DNA from: Gammaproteobacteria bacterium
Lineage (GTDB): Bacteria; Pseudomonadota; Gammaproteobacteria; Pseudomonadales; Azotimanducaceae
Assembly: GCA_028821405.1 (NCBI GenBank)
Contig: JAPPGK010000007.1
Span: forward strand, 1 to 63,885
Length of the DNA stretch: 63,885 bases
Reading direction: 5' to 3'
Positions 50,978 to 61,100 of this stretch are shown here, piece after piece; positions within the stretch are counted from its first letter, which is position 1, and every line of letters starts with the position of its first letter. The translations under genes and the position numbers were made by a program. Below the pieces are notes generated by a model that saw only the letters and a program-made list of their open reading frames with translations, was not told the DNA's origin and did no database searches.

Positions 50978-52060
50978 GTGACGGATAGCGGCAACCCGGG
51001 CCGCGACCACGTCGACCTGAACCGGGGCCGCCGCACCGATTCGGCATTGGCGGAGCGCTTCGAGGCATTTGCCGACCTCGAATGCGCACCGGCGGGTTCT
51101 GGCATGAGCGTGGACTCGCCTACCTACGCCCTGCTGGCACGCCATGTCGCCCGGCGTACATCCCTGCTCGCGTTGGCACGGGAATGTCGGCTTGGCCAAC
51201 CGATCCCCAACCTCCTGTTTGCCGCCGTCAAGCGTCTGTTGGGGGATGCGCCCGGTGAATCGCTCTCGGGGTTCTATTCGCGCATCGCACAAGGCGAGGA
51301 GCCTGCTGCGGCCTTGCCGCGGACGTTCGAGGATTTCTGCCTTCGGCACGCCGAACGGATCATCAACTTGGTCCGAGCCCGGAACGTGCAGACCAACGAG
51401 GTCCGCCGATGTTCGCATCTGATGCCCGCGTTCGGCCTCGTCGCCCAGACTACGGGCAAGGATCTGGCGTTGATCGACGTCGGTGCAGGTGCCGGTCTGA
51501 ACCTGCTTTGGGACCGGTTCGACTACCGCTACTCCAACGGTTCAACGTTTGGATCGGGGCGGTCGCCGGTATTGATCGAGTGCGAGAGTCGCGGCGAGAT
51601 GCCCGACATCCGGCCCCGGTTCCCGGCTGTGTCCTTCGCCGTGGGGGTCGATCTGAATCCCATCGACCTGGGCGATGAGGAGCACTACCTTTGGCTTAAG
51701 GCGCTCGTTTGGCCGGACCATGGCGACCGGATGGCGCTGCTCGCCAATGCGCGCAGCCTTTGGATGCGGGAAAGACCGCGCGTGGAAGCGGGTGATGCGT
51801 TGGAGAGGCTGCCGTCTCTCGCTGCCGAAGCACCCGCGGATGCCTCGCTATGCGTGTTCCATTGCCACGTGCTCAACCAGTGTTCCGTCGAGGCGCGGGC
51901 AGCGTTTGCGGCGGCGCTCCGGTCCGTTTCGCAGTGGCGGCCAGTGTTCCGCGTCGCCTCGGAGGGCGAGCGGATGGACGTCACTCTTGTCGAAGCGGGG
52001 CGTTCGGCTACGTTGCTGTCGGTACTGCGCAGCGCCCACGGTCGCTGGGTGCAGTGGTAG
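50978..52060 (+). CDS. DUF2332 family protein
   Basis: 360 residues. DUF2332 signatures: SPTYALLARHVARR, PIPNLLFAAVKRLLG, VQTNEVRRCSHLMPAF and DLALIDVGAGAGLNLLWDRF, the last resembling a methyltransferase motif I. GTG start 9 bp after the carboxyltransferase. The biochemical role of the family is unknown. Confidence 0.85.
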   Translation: MTDSGNPGRDHVDLNRGRRTDSALAERFEAFADLECAPAGSGMSVDSPTYALLARHVARRTSLLALARECRLGQPIPNLLFAAVKRLLGDAPGESLSGFYSRIAQGEEPAAALPRTFEDFCLRHAERIINLVRARNVQTNEVRRCSHLMPAFGLVAQTTGKDLALIDVGAGAGLNLLWDRFDYRYSNGSTFGSGRSPVLIECESRGEMPDIRPRFPAVSFAVGVDLNPIDLGDEEHYLWLKALVWPDHGDRMALLANARSLWMRERPRVEAGDALERLPSLAAEAPADASLCVFHCHVLNQCSVEARAAFAAALRSVSQWRPVFRVASEGERMDVTLVEAGRSATLLSVLRSAHGRWVQW

Positions 52061-52098
52061 CCTGACGGTTCTACGCGCTGACGAAAAAGAGGAGTCCC

Positions 52099-52854
52099 AT
52101 GGAACTTCGCGCGAATCGGGTCCGCCGAAAACTCGAAGCCGGCGAACCGGCGTTCGTTGTGGGCGGCGTCACGCACGCGGACGATATCGACGCCCTCGGC
52201 CCGATCGGCTTCGACGGCATCTGGCTCGAAGGCGAGCACGGCGGCGTCGATGCCGCCGATCTCGGCAACCTCACCCGGGCCTGCGACATCTGGGGAATGA
52301 CCTCCCTGGTCCGCGTCAACCGCAACGACCAGGGCCTCATCTACCGAACCCTGGACCGGGGCGCCCAGGCCATCGTGGTGCCCCACGTCGACACCCGCAC
52401 GGATGCCGAGAACGTCGTTGCCGGCGGCAAGTTCCCGCCGCTCGGCAAGCGCGGTCTGTTCATCAGCCGTCAAGGCTACGGCGTCGGCGACTACCTCGCC
52501 CGGGCCAACGACGAAACGCTGCTGATCGCGCTCATCGAGGACATCGAGGCGTGGCGGAATCTCGACGAGATCCTCGAAGTCGACGGCATCGGCGTGTTCT
52601 TCGTCGCGCCGTCGGATTTCGCGGCGTCGTTGGGCCACATCGGCAATGTCGGCCACCCCGACGTGCAGGAGAAGATCGAGGACTCGCTGCGCCGCATCGT
52701 TGCCGCCGGACGGACCGCCGGTACCCTGTGCATGAACGACAACGTCCAGCGCTTCGCCGAGATCGGCGTCAGGTGTTTCTTCACGTCGACGGGGCCTTGG
52801 GTGGCCGCCGGTGCCAGGGATTTCAAGGCGAATGCGTTGAAGGGGGTCCGTTAG
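52099..52854 (+). CDS. HpcH/HpaI-family aldolase
   Basis: 251 residues. TIM-barrel motifs FDGIWLEGEHGGVDAADLG, GAQAIVVPHVDTRTDAENVV, and VDGIGVFFVAPSDFAASLGH match class II pyruvate aldolases (2-keto-3-deoxy acid aldolase type). Ribosome site GAGGAG. Third gene of the unit with the carboxyltransferase and DUF2332. Confidence 0.9.
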   Translation: MELRANRVRRKLEAGEPAFVVGGVTHADDIDALGPIGFDGIWLEGEHGGVDAADLGNLTRACDIWGMTSLVRVNRNDQGLIYRTLDRGAQAIVVPHVDTRTDAENVVAGGKFPPLGKRGLFISRQGYGVGDYLARANDETLLIALIEDIEAWRNLDEILEVDGIGVFFVAPSDFAASLGHIGNVGHPDVQEKIEDSLRRIVAAGRTAGTLCMNDNVQRFAEIGVRCFFTSTGPWVAAGARDFKANALKGVR

Positions 52855-53013
52855 CTAATTCGCGCGACGCTTGCTGACCATTGCCGCTAGCCGTTCGTCC
52901 ATCCGTTCGCCGCTGACGAATTTGCCCTTCCGACGCCGAGACAGCAATTGCCGTAGTGCCTTGGCGAAGGCGTGCTGGTCGTCGGTGGGATGGATCGAGG
53001 ATTTGACGGTCAT
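52855..53013 (-). pseudogene. ParD antitoxin with internal deletion
   Basis: A 52-codon frame joins the ParD N-terminus (MTVKSSIHPTDDQHAFAKAL) straight to its C-terminal tail (RRRKGKFVSGERMDERLAAM). The roughly 30 residues that normally lie between (second helix and linker) are missing in frame. No parE toxin is nearby. Convergent with the aldolase gene; the two stops are adjacent. Confidence 0.7.
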
Positions 53014-53058
53014 GAAGCCTCCTGCGAGTCAGCGTACTACATTCACAAAGAAGCCGTA

Positions 53059-53088
53059 GGGGCGACCCTTAATGGAATGGTCCGCCCC
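53059..53088. repeat. REP-like palindrome
   Basis: GGGGCGACC and GGTCCGCCCC form an imperfect stem (one bulged base) around a 12-nt loop. It belongs with the GGGGCGACCCT-type copies at 31831 and about 31897. Confidence 0.45.
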
Positions 53089-53093
53089 GCTTC

Positions 53094-53445
53094 ATTCGGG
53101 CGGCCTCGAAGGCCAGAAGCACAAACGGTTCCGGGAGGTGTCCCGCCGGCTGGTGGAGGCGAGCGAGGAACTGTGCCGGGCGGGCTGAAGACCGGCCGTG
53201 ACCTGGGGCGAAACCCCCAAAAAGGGGGCTCTGCGGTTCGCTGACGACCGCGTTCGCGACGGCGCCGCGGAGGGGATCGACTTCGAACGTCTCGAGGCGG
53301 AGGTCCGGCGCCCCGGCTGGCGTGCGCGGGCTGCGGCGGCAGCGCGGCCTACGCCAGGCGGCGCGGACGAGCTTCGCGGAGACCGCCGACCTGCTCCACG
53401 ACCTGGCCGGGGTGGAGCCGCCGCGAAACCCGCCCTGCCCCTAGG
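53094..53445 (+). pseudogene. Decayed transposase fragments (ISKra4-like)
   Basis: Short coding pieces in different frames: GLEGQKHKRFREVSRRLVEA (ends at a stop near 53188), then GIDFERLEAEVRR, a CAGCGG knuckle, and SFAETADLLHDLAGVEPP. The last three occur in this order in ISKra4-family transposases as I know them (IDFExLExxVRR, zinc knuckle, SFxEAxxLLxELAGV). The pieces are separated by frameshifts and deletions. No terminal repeats recognised. Confidence 0.45.
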
Positions 53446-53629
53446 ATCCAACAGATTTGTCGTGCACCCCATCACTACGAGCACCGGCACCTTTCTGCTT
53501 CGCCATGCGATAGGCTATCCCCCGCTCAACGTGTCCAGTCGGCCCACATACCACAAGCCAGTGATCGGAGGCAGCAAACCCGACGGGTCTAAGGCAGCGC
53601 CCCCTACTTCACTTGGCGGTCCCTTCGCG

Positions 53630-54125
53630 GATGAGCAGTTCAGCGTCCTCAAAACAGACGATAGGAGAGAATCACGATCCGCGGTCCCACCCACGACGTG
53701 CCTCGGCTCACCCGGTGCCACTGCCGGAACGGAAGCCGGTATACCTACTCCGGAATCACCACGACAACCGTACCGCCTAGTATCGAGCAGGCTCCAACCG
53801 TCTGTCAGCCCGCCGGCCTGTCGTTCAACTCCGTCCTCGTCAACCTCTACCGGGACGTACGCGAAATAGTCGGATGGCATAGCGACGCCGAGCCGGAGTT
53901 CGGCGGCGTGGTAGACATCGCATCGATCAGCCTAGGCGTCTGGTGGGCCTTCCGGCTCCGCCACCGCCGCGACCACTCGCGTACGGAGTTGTGCGTTGCC
54001 ATAGACGGTACACTCCGGTTGCGGCACGGCCAGTCGGCCACCGGCGACCTTGGAAGCTCATGGTGCTGGGAAGCGTGACGAATCCCCCGCAGACCCACGT
54101 CTCTCACAACTTGGGCCGAACCCAG
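53630..54125 (+). pseudogene. AlkB-like 2OG-Fe(II) dioxygenase, frameshifted
   Basis: One frame reads ITIRGPTHDVPRLTR, SRYTYSGITTTT, FNSVLVNLYRD and the AlkB iron motif GWHSDAEPEFGG followed by DIASISLGVWWAFRL, then loses sense near 54030. The expected C-terminal part (WKLMVLGSVTNPPQTHVS) continues in another frame. A stop (TAG) lies in the 5' part, and the second iron His appears to be Leu. AlkB proteins demethylate alkylated DNA/RNA bases; this copy is dead. It abuts the nurA gene. Confidence 0.65.
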
Positions 54126-55079
54126 ATTGGCGTCGAGCCGTTTGATGTCGGGTACGGGGCTGGTTACGAAGCAGGGGAGGAGTCGCCGAAGGACATGGAG
54201 TGCGAGTTGGTCGAGGATGAGGGGGACTTTCGTGTTCATCGTCCAGCAGCTGAGGATCGGCCAAGACGCTTGGCGTTCGTGGACGGCACCATGCGGACTG
54301 ATGCCCGCTTGACCCGAACGGACGAGAATGGGGTGACAGTCTCCGGGCTGGCCGGAAGCTGGGGGGCCGGAGCCGCATTGAACAAGGACGGCGCTCTCTC
54401 CATCGAACGAGTGCAGGTGGGACGCGCCACGTTCTTCGGCGGAGGCCAGACGGTCCGCCTGCCGGATCGCACGAACGGCTGGTCATGGGACGCGTATTCC
54501 GAAGAGAGCGACGACTTCGAGTCGCTTCGGCGGCGTTTGCAGCGCTGTATGCGGGAAGCGGAAGGCCTTATCGCCGACGAACTCTCGGGGGAGGGTTGGC
54601 TCGCAGTGGTAGACGGACCGCTACACAGCATCCGGAGGAGCCGCGGCGTACCCGTCGTCGGCTACGTCAAGACACATCATCGGCGCATGCTCGCCGATGA
54701 GTTTTGGAGACGCGTCCCCCTGCTTTCGCGGGGCGAGCGATCAGGTTTGTTCGCTATCGGCGATGATGTGTATGGCTGCTATCTTCGCATCGGCGATGCC
54801 GGCCCTTGGGCCGGCCCTTGGGCGGGGATCGTCCGCGTGGAAGTTCCTGCGGGCGCGGGCCGACAGGAGGCCATAGAGGTCGCTGGGAGAGCATCGGCGT
54901 GGTTGCCAGAATACGCCTCGGCACTACACCGAGACGCTCGTGCACCCGTGAATCTCACGCCAATCGCCGGTTTGGAACGCCACCTCCGCCGTCTCCAGGG
55001 AAACCCACGCTTAGCGCTTCGGGCGGTTCGCGAAGCGGTGCTAGAGTTGAACGCTAGCAGCGAGGCGACGCAACAATGA
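54111..55079 (+). CDS. nurA: NurA-like 5'-3' nuclease
   Basis: About 322 residues from TTG 54111 (294 from ATG 54195, which has a weak ribosome site). Motif I RLAFVDGTMRTDARL carries the catalytic Asp of NurA; a second Asp is in WLAVVDGPLHSIRR, and GVPVVGYVKTHHRRM follows, as in NurA. The C-terminal part is ARAPVNLTPIAGLERHLRRL. NurA resects DNA ends together with the HerA translocase. Its stop overlaps the herA start by 4 nt (ATGA), the first of three tight junctions in the nurA-herA-sbcD-sbcC operon. The true start is unsure because the broken alkB gene ends in the same frame. Confidence 0.8.
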   Translation: MGRTQIGVEPFDVGYGAGYEAGEESPKDMECELVEDEGDFRVHRPAAEDRPRRLAFVDGTMRTDARLTRTDENGVTVSGLAGSWGAGAALNKDGALSIERVQVGRATFFGGGQTVRLPDRTNGWSWDAYSEESDDFESLRRRLQRCMREAEGLIADELSGEGWLAVVDGPLHSIRRSRGVPVVGYVKTHHRRMLADEFWRRVPLLSRGERSGLFAIGDDVYGCYLRIGDAGPWAGPWAGIVRVEVPAGAGRQEAIEVAGRASAWLPEYASALHRDARAPVNLTPIAGLERHLRRLQGNPRLALRAVREAVLELNASSEATQQ

Positions 55080-56896
55080 CCCGCACTGCAGAAGTTGTCG
55101 GACTGGTCGACGGCTCGGTCGAGACAGACTCGCGCCGGTTCTATGTCGTGCTTGACGAAAAGGCGGTTGTTCAACTGGACGAGATCGTCGCCGTTACGAC
55201 CGAGCTTCCGAATGGCAGCAAGGCTACGCACTACGGCATCGTGACAGAGTTGCTCTCACGCTTTGAGGGTGCGGAACTGCCGTCTGACACTGCCAGGGTT
55301 GTGCAGGAGATCTTGCCAGGAGAGCCGGTACGACGAGCCGAGATCCGTGTACTGCGAGTGGTCCCGGAGCTATTCATTGCTCCCAGTGCAGGCGCGACTG
55401 TTGAACGAGCCACAGGAGACCATCGGGCCGTAGCGCTGTTCGAAGACGAGATGAGGCACGGGATGCTGCCACTGGGGCTCGACCTGGGGGGCGACCCGGT
55501 CTTTGCGGACATGCGTTTCGTTGATGGCCGTGCGGGCGGGCACGTTTCGATCTCGGGCATCTCCGGAGTCGCGACAAAGACATCGTATGCGCTGTTCCTG
55601 CTGTACTTGTTGCTAGAGACGGATGGGGGCATGGACCTCCTCGGGGGGCGTAGCGGTCAAGCGAGTGCTCGCGCGCTCGTGTTCAACACGAAGGGCGAAG
55701 ACCTACTGCACCTAGACCGCGCCAACGCGGAGTTCAGGAAGAAGCCCGACGAAGCCGGCAAGTGGCAGGCTCTAGGAGTAGACGCGCCTGGACCATTTCG
55801 TTCCATTCAACTGTACGCGCCGCGGCAGGACGGAGTGACCAACTTGGTGGCCAACGTACGCACGCGCAACACCGCGGATGTAGCTCCGTACGGCTGGACG
55901 CCCGAGCAGTTCATTCGAGAACAGTTGCTACAGTTCTGTTTCACATCCGCCGATGAACGCGCGACCCAAGTGGGCTTCGTAGAGCAGCAAGTTCGTATAC
56001 AGCTACTGCGGCGGCTGCGGCGTTTGGCCGGAGACGCGACCGGGGCCGTCGTGATCCTAGAGTATCCCCCACCGAACACAGGCTTCAATCCGGATCGCTT
56101 AGCCGAGCGCGATCCGGAGGAGGCCGGGGCAGGTGAAGGGACGGTCGTTCGGGACTTTGGGGACTTCATTGACTTGTTCGAGCGTATCTCCAACGTCGAT
56201 GACGAACATCTCCTGAACGAGTGGTTCGGGCGCACTCAGGGCGGTACCCGACAGGCCTTCCTCAGGCGACTGCTTAGGCTGCGCCGCTACATAGGTCCGC
56301 TCATCGCATGCGACCTCAGCCCGATCTCTACAGAGAGCCAACGACTCCACGTAGTGGACATCTCCAGATTGCACGATGACGCACAACGATTCGTCGTGGG
56401 GGCGCTCCTGGATCGAATCTGGCGGGACAAGCATGGTACGGGACGGACGCCCCTTCGCTTTGTGGTTCTGGACGAGCTTAACAAGTACGCACCCACGAGC
56501 GGCTTCTCGCCTCTCAAGGAGCTACTGACAGACATAGCGGAACGTGGCCGCTCGCTGGGTGTGCTGTTGATCGGCGCCCAGCAAGCCGCCTCAGCTGTTG
56601 CCCAGGCGCTGCCGCGGAACGCGTCCCTAAAGGTGGCGGGCCGGCTCGACGCCAGCGAGTCGGAGGCCTATCGCTTTCTCACGCCCGCGTTGCGAGAGAG
56701 AGCCACCAGGTTCATGCCGGGAACGATGGTCGTTTCGCAGCCTATCGTCCCCGAACCGATACCCATACGTTTCCCCTTCCCACCGTTCGCCACCAATCCG
56801 GACGAGGCGGAGCGGGGGGGCGACGCGAGCGAAGCAAGGACCGAAGAGATCGGGCGACGGATAAGCGCCCTGGCGGGTCCGGAACCAGACCTGTGA
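55076..56896 (+). CDS. herA: HerA-like FtsK/AAA DNA translocase with divergent P-loop
   Basis: 606 residues. N-terminal HAS-barrel part (EVVGLVDGSVETDSRRFYVV), P-loop region VSISGISGVATKTSYALFLL near residue 163, Walker B LRFVVLDELNKYAP near 463, and a sensor-like GVLLIGAQQAASAVAQAL near 500. In the P-loop the residue before the Lys is Thr instead of Gly (VATKTS against the usual GSGKT/S). The arginine-finger region (VAGRLDASESEAYRFL) is present. It would pump DNA to the NurA nuclease. Start and stop overlap its neighbours by 4 nt each. Confidence 0.88.
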   Translation: MTRTAEVVGLVDGSVETDSRRFYVVLDEKAVVQLDEIVAVTTELPNGSKATHYGIVTELLSRFEGAELPSDTARVVQEILPGEPVRRAEIRVLRVVPELFIAPSAGATVERATGDHRAVALFEDEMRHGMLPLGLDLGGDPVFADMRFVDGRAGGHVSISGISGVATKTSYALFLLYLLLETDGGMDLLGGRSGQASARALVFNTKGEDLLHLDRANAEFRKKPDEAGKWQALGVDAPGPFRSIQLYAPRQDGVTNLVANVRTRNTADVAPYGWTPEQFIREQLLQFCFTSADERATQVGFVEQQVRIQLLRRLRRLAGDATGAVVILEYPPPNTGFNPDRLAERDPEEAGAGEGTVVRDFGDFIDLFERISNVDDEHLLNEWFGRTQGGTRQAFLRRLLRLRRYIGPLIACDLSPISTESQRLHVVDISRLHDDAQRFVVGALLDRIWRDKHGTGRTPLRFVVLDELNKYAPTSGFSPLKELLTDIAERGRSLGVLLIGAQQAASAVAQALPRNASLKVAGRLDASESEAYRFLTPALRERATRFMPGTMVVSQPIVPEPIPIRFPFPPFATNPDEAERGGDASEARTEEIGRRISALAGPEPDL

Positions 56897-58134
56897 AACT
56901 GCTGCACACCTCAGACTGGCATCTCGGGGCTAGGCTCGGACGCCATGATCGCGGTACAGATCACGATGTTGCCCTACGAGGTCTGTTTGACCTCGCCGAG
57001 GCGGAGCGGCCAGATCTCATTCTGCATACGGGCGACCTATTCGACGCTTCCCAGCCACCATACCTTGCGCTAGATCGTGGAATCAGAGCGCTGCGCCGCT
57101 TGGCCGCCGTCGCGCCGACCATCGTATTGTGCGGCAATCACGACTCCGCCCCACTCTTCCGGGTCATTGATCGCCTCGCCGCCGATGTAACGCCTCGGCG
57201 GCTTTGGTTCTTGACCTCGCCACAGACTGTTTGTTTTGCAGAGATCAGGAGCGATCCCGTCGCGGTAGCCTGTGTTCCTTTCATTAAACCCAGCGCAATC
57301 AACGACTACGCAAGTGACGATCCTTCGCAGTTCGAGGGCAACTACGCGGACGGCGTGCGCATGGTCAATGACCGTTTGCTCACCGACGCGGAGTCCCAGG
57401 TCGGCAAAAAGGGCATCGTCCTATACGCGGCGCACCTGCACGTCCACGGCGCTAGGCCGGGTAAGTCGGAGCGTCGGGTTACGGTTGGCGAGGACTATGC
57501 GACGCATGTCGAGGGTCTCCAGCGTGCAGTCTATTGCGCCTTTGGGCACATCCACGACTCACAGGCTCTTCCTGGTGGCACAGCCCCAGGGCGCTATGCG
57601 GGATCGCTCATCCCGATCGACTTCGGAGAGGCGGAACAGACCAAACAGGCCACGCTCGTAACAATCGACCGCGACGTCCAAGTTGAGTCCCGGACGCTGC
57701 CATCTGGACGGCCGCTAACGCCGTTTGTAGGCACGTTGGAGGAGTTCGAGGAACGCGCGGCCGCAGGCGGCTTCGACGGCTGCATCCTCAAAGCGCGCGT
57801 CGGCTCGGAGGACCCAATACCGGATCTTGCGGAACGCCTCTTGGAAGCGTCACCCGCCTGCACCGTTTTCGAGATCGTCAATGCGGTCGAGAATCAGCAC
57901 ATCAAACCCGTCCAAAGCAGCGAGGATGGTGGAACAGAGCCGACGCTCGAGCAGTTGTTCGCAGAGTGGCTGTCGACCGCAAGGCACGCGGCACCCTACG
58001 AAACTGTCACGGCGCTGTTTGGCGAAGCCTTAGGCGGCCTAGGGCAAGAAAGCGTGCCAGAGTTCGGGTTGACGGAGCTACTCTCGCGCGCCGACCGCAC
58101 GCTACGGACACTAGAGCAATCGCAGGCTGAGTGA
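56893..58134 (+). CDS. sbcD: SbcD/Mre11-type exonuclease subunit
   Basis: 413 residues, GTG start in a 4-nt overlap (GTGA) with herA. All phosphoesterase motifs are present: LLHTSDWHLG, LILHTGDLFD, LCGNHDS, YAAHLHVHGA and FGHIHDSQA. With SbcC/Rad50 it cuts DNA ends and hairpins. The C-terminal capping part is diverged from E. coli SbcD. Confidence 0.92.
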   Translation: MKLLHTSDWHLGARLGRHDRGTDHDVALRGLFDLAEAERPDLILHTGDLFDASQPPYLALDRGIRALRRLAAVAPTIVLCGNHDSAPLFRVIDRLAADVTPRRLWFLTSPQTVCFAEIRSDPVAVACVPFIKPSAINDYASDDPSQFEGNYADGVRMVNDRLLTDAESQVGKKGIVLYAAHLHVHGARPGKSERRVTVGEDYATHVEGLQRAVYCAFGHIHDSQALPGGTAPGRYAGSLIPIDFGEAEQTKQATLVTIDRDVQVESRTLPSGRPLTPFVGTLEEFEERAAAGGFDGCILKARVGSEDPIPDLAERLLEASPACTVFEIVNAVENQHIKPVQSSEDGGTEPTLEQLFAEWLSTARHAAPYETVTALFGEALGGLGQESVPEFGLTELLSRADRTLRTLEQSQAE

Positions 58135-61100
58135 TGCGACCGATCCGTCTGGTCATTGAAGGCTTGCGGTCGTTCCGGGCACCCGTGACCATTGACTTTG
58201 GTGACCGCGACCACATTGCGATCATTGGTGATACTGGCGCGGGAAAGTCATCCATCCTCGAGGCCATAACGTACGCGCTGTATGGGAAGACGACGTTCGC
58301 TGCACAGGCGAACCAGGAGTTGATGAACGATACGTCGACTAGGCTTCGCGTCGTACTACGGTTCCGGGTGGCGGGCGAGGAGTGGGAGGCGGCACGAACA
58401 CTTCGGCGAGCTGGCGATAACACTGTGGGAGGTGTGACCGCTACGCTCCAGAGGCTCGATGCCGATGGTGAAGCGGTCGAGATCGTGGAGCAGGTGACGC
58501 CCGTCAACGACCGCATTAAGGAACTCATCGGGCTCGACCGAGACGCTTTCCTACGCACGGTGGTGCTGCCCCAAGGTCGTTTCGCCCGTCTACTGGTCGA
58601 GGACAGTCCAGCCGACCGGAGCGTCATCCTTCGCCAAGTGTGGCGAACTGACGAGATGGAAGAAGTGGGACGTCTGGCGCATCAAGCCCGTGAGACGATT
58701 CTCGAGACGCGCGTTCGTCTGGAAGAGAAAGCAAAACTCTACCCCGCTAGTCCAGCAGCTCACTTGGACGAACTCCAAGATAAGTCAAATCAGGCGAATG
58801 CGGCGGCTCAGGCGGCATCTGAGATAGAGGCCAGAGTCAGCGAATCGGCAGATGACCTTGAGCAAGCGAAGGCAAGAGGCCGGCTGGCGCTGCGCGTCAT
58901 TGAGGACCTCACGCGGCCGGCGGTCTCCTTGGAGACTCTCGAACCCATAGCCGCTAAGGCCGAGGAGATAGATCAACAAGAGATACGCCTCACCGCCAAT
59001 CAGGACGCCCTTACCGAGAGCCTATCTCGCGTACCAGCGGATGATGACGGCCCGACGATCGCGGAGGTGGAAACGGCGATCGCGCAGCTAGACAGCCTGT
59101 TGGAGCTTCTTGTGAGCGATGCGGAGACGAAAGCGGCAGAACTGCGGAAGAGTCGCGAGGAGGCTCAGAAGAAGATCGCAGCCGCGGCGAGGCTGGCTCG
59201 AGCTGCCGAGGACGCGCGTGAAAAGGTGAACGAGCACGGTCGTGATCGCGACCGCCTGGTGGACGAAGTAGAGACTGCACAGTGTCGTCGTGAGGCTGTC
59301 GCCGCACGATGGGACACTTGTTCGGCAAGTGGCGAAGCGTTGGATGGGGTGAGCGGCAACCTCACCGACCTACAGGCGCGGGAAGGCGAGCTGGAGACGC
59401 ACTATGAGAACGCCCTTGATGAGTGCAATCTCCTCGAACGCGCGCTAAGCCTAGCAGACGACCACCTGACACTCGCACGGAAGGTAAACTTGGTGGCAGC
59501 GGCCTCCCAGGGGCTGCACCCCGGGGGAGATTGCCCGATCTGTAGTAGACCGCTGGATCCCGATTGGGTTGCCCCGGCGAGTGGCGACCTAGACGAGGCT
59601 ATGGCGGCCTTCGAGAACGCAAAACGGCAAGCCCGAGATGCGCGCACCCAAGCCACCAGACTGGAAGGGCAACGCCAGAGCTTGGGTGCGCACATCAAAG
59701 AAGCGGAAGCCGATGTGCAAAGCGCCGAGAAAAGCCACGAGGCGGCGCTCTCCGAACTGGCCCGAATGGTTGACGTAGAAGTCGAGACGGATCTGCCCGA
59801 ACGACCCGAGTTGTTGGCACCGTTCGACACAGCTGCGGCTGCAGCCGACACTGCGCTGACGGCTCATGACGACAACGGCCAGCAACTCGACCAGGAGCGT
59901 CAGCGGCTTGAGACCGAGGCGCGAGTTGCGGAAGAGTCATCAGGAAACGCAGTGGACGCCGCAACGACGGCCAACCGCAAAGCGGCACAAGCGCTTGTCC
60001 GTGTAGCCGGTGCGGTGCAGGCGGTCCCGGAGACATTCAAACCCGACCTTTCGCTTCCTGAGGACCCGCTCCACTTGGTGTCGGTAGAGGCGGCCGACAT
60101 CGAAGCTCGCCGGACGGCGGCCATTTCGCGACGTACGGTCTTAGCCGACCGCGCGTCGGAGAGACAGCGGCTGCAAGGGGAACTGTCGCCCGTCCAAGCA
60201 GCCTTGGCGGAGCTTAGAGGTCGGCGCCAGCGCGAGGTCGACTCACCGACCGCGGACGTTGTGCGCCAAGTCAACGACTACCGAGACGCATTGCTTCAGG
60301 CCCAGAGCCAACTGGAGTTAAACGAAGAGATGCCCGGAGCCCTGAACACCCAGGCGATAGATGCGGTGGCCGCACGCATCGCGGATCAACTGAACTGGGC
60401 GACAAGGCTGGTGACGAAGGCAAAAGCCATCAGCCGGGACGCAAGAGAAGCGGAGGCAGCGGCGCGCGAGGGCCTAAAGGGCCTTGGCGAACACCTCGGC
60501 GTGGAGATTGACGCGGTGGAGGAGATTACCGCCAGAGCCCGCGAGGCTGCTACTGAGGCTGAACTCAGGCGGCGGCGTGCGAAGGAGGAACTCGACAGCT
60601 TCGACGCAATCAAAGGTGACGTAGAGGAACTACTGGTGTTGGTCCGCGAAGTAGGCTCCAGGGAGCGAGCGTTTACTGACCTCGAGAACGCGCTCAAACC
60701 TGGCGCGTTCATGAAGTGGCTCACCCAGCGACGCTCGCGGAGCCTCCTCCTGTACGCTTCACGAACTCTGGAGCAGATGACGGGCGGTCGCTACGCATTC
60801 GCGGATCCCGATGACGTCGAGGATCGGTGGCGCATCTTTGACAACGAGTCTGGTCAGGTGCGTTCGCCCGATAGCCTGTCGGGGGGCGAGCAATTCATCG
60901 CTTCGTTGGCGCTCGCTATCGGTATGGTCGAGATGATGGCTCGCGGTGGGGGACGTCTGGAATCCTTGTTCCTCGACGAGGGATTCGGTGCGCTCGATCG
61001 CAGCAACCTTGACGCGGCTCTGGAGGCGTTGACGACGGCGGTAACTGGTGGACGTATGCTGGGCGTCATCTCGCATGTCCGCGCGGTTGCCGAGCAGTTC

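Noticed and set aside
53515-53880. 121-residue minus-strand frame opposite the AlkB remnant
   Set aside because: It is antisense to recognisable AlkB motifs and has no start context or homology.
54195-55079. NurA starting at ATG 54195
   Set aside because: Kept as an alternative only: the segment VEPFDVGYGAGYEAG before it looks like conserved N-terminal protein, so the TTG at 54111 was preferred.
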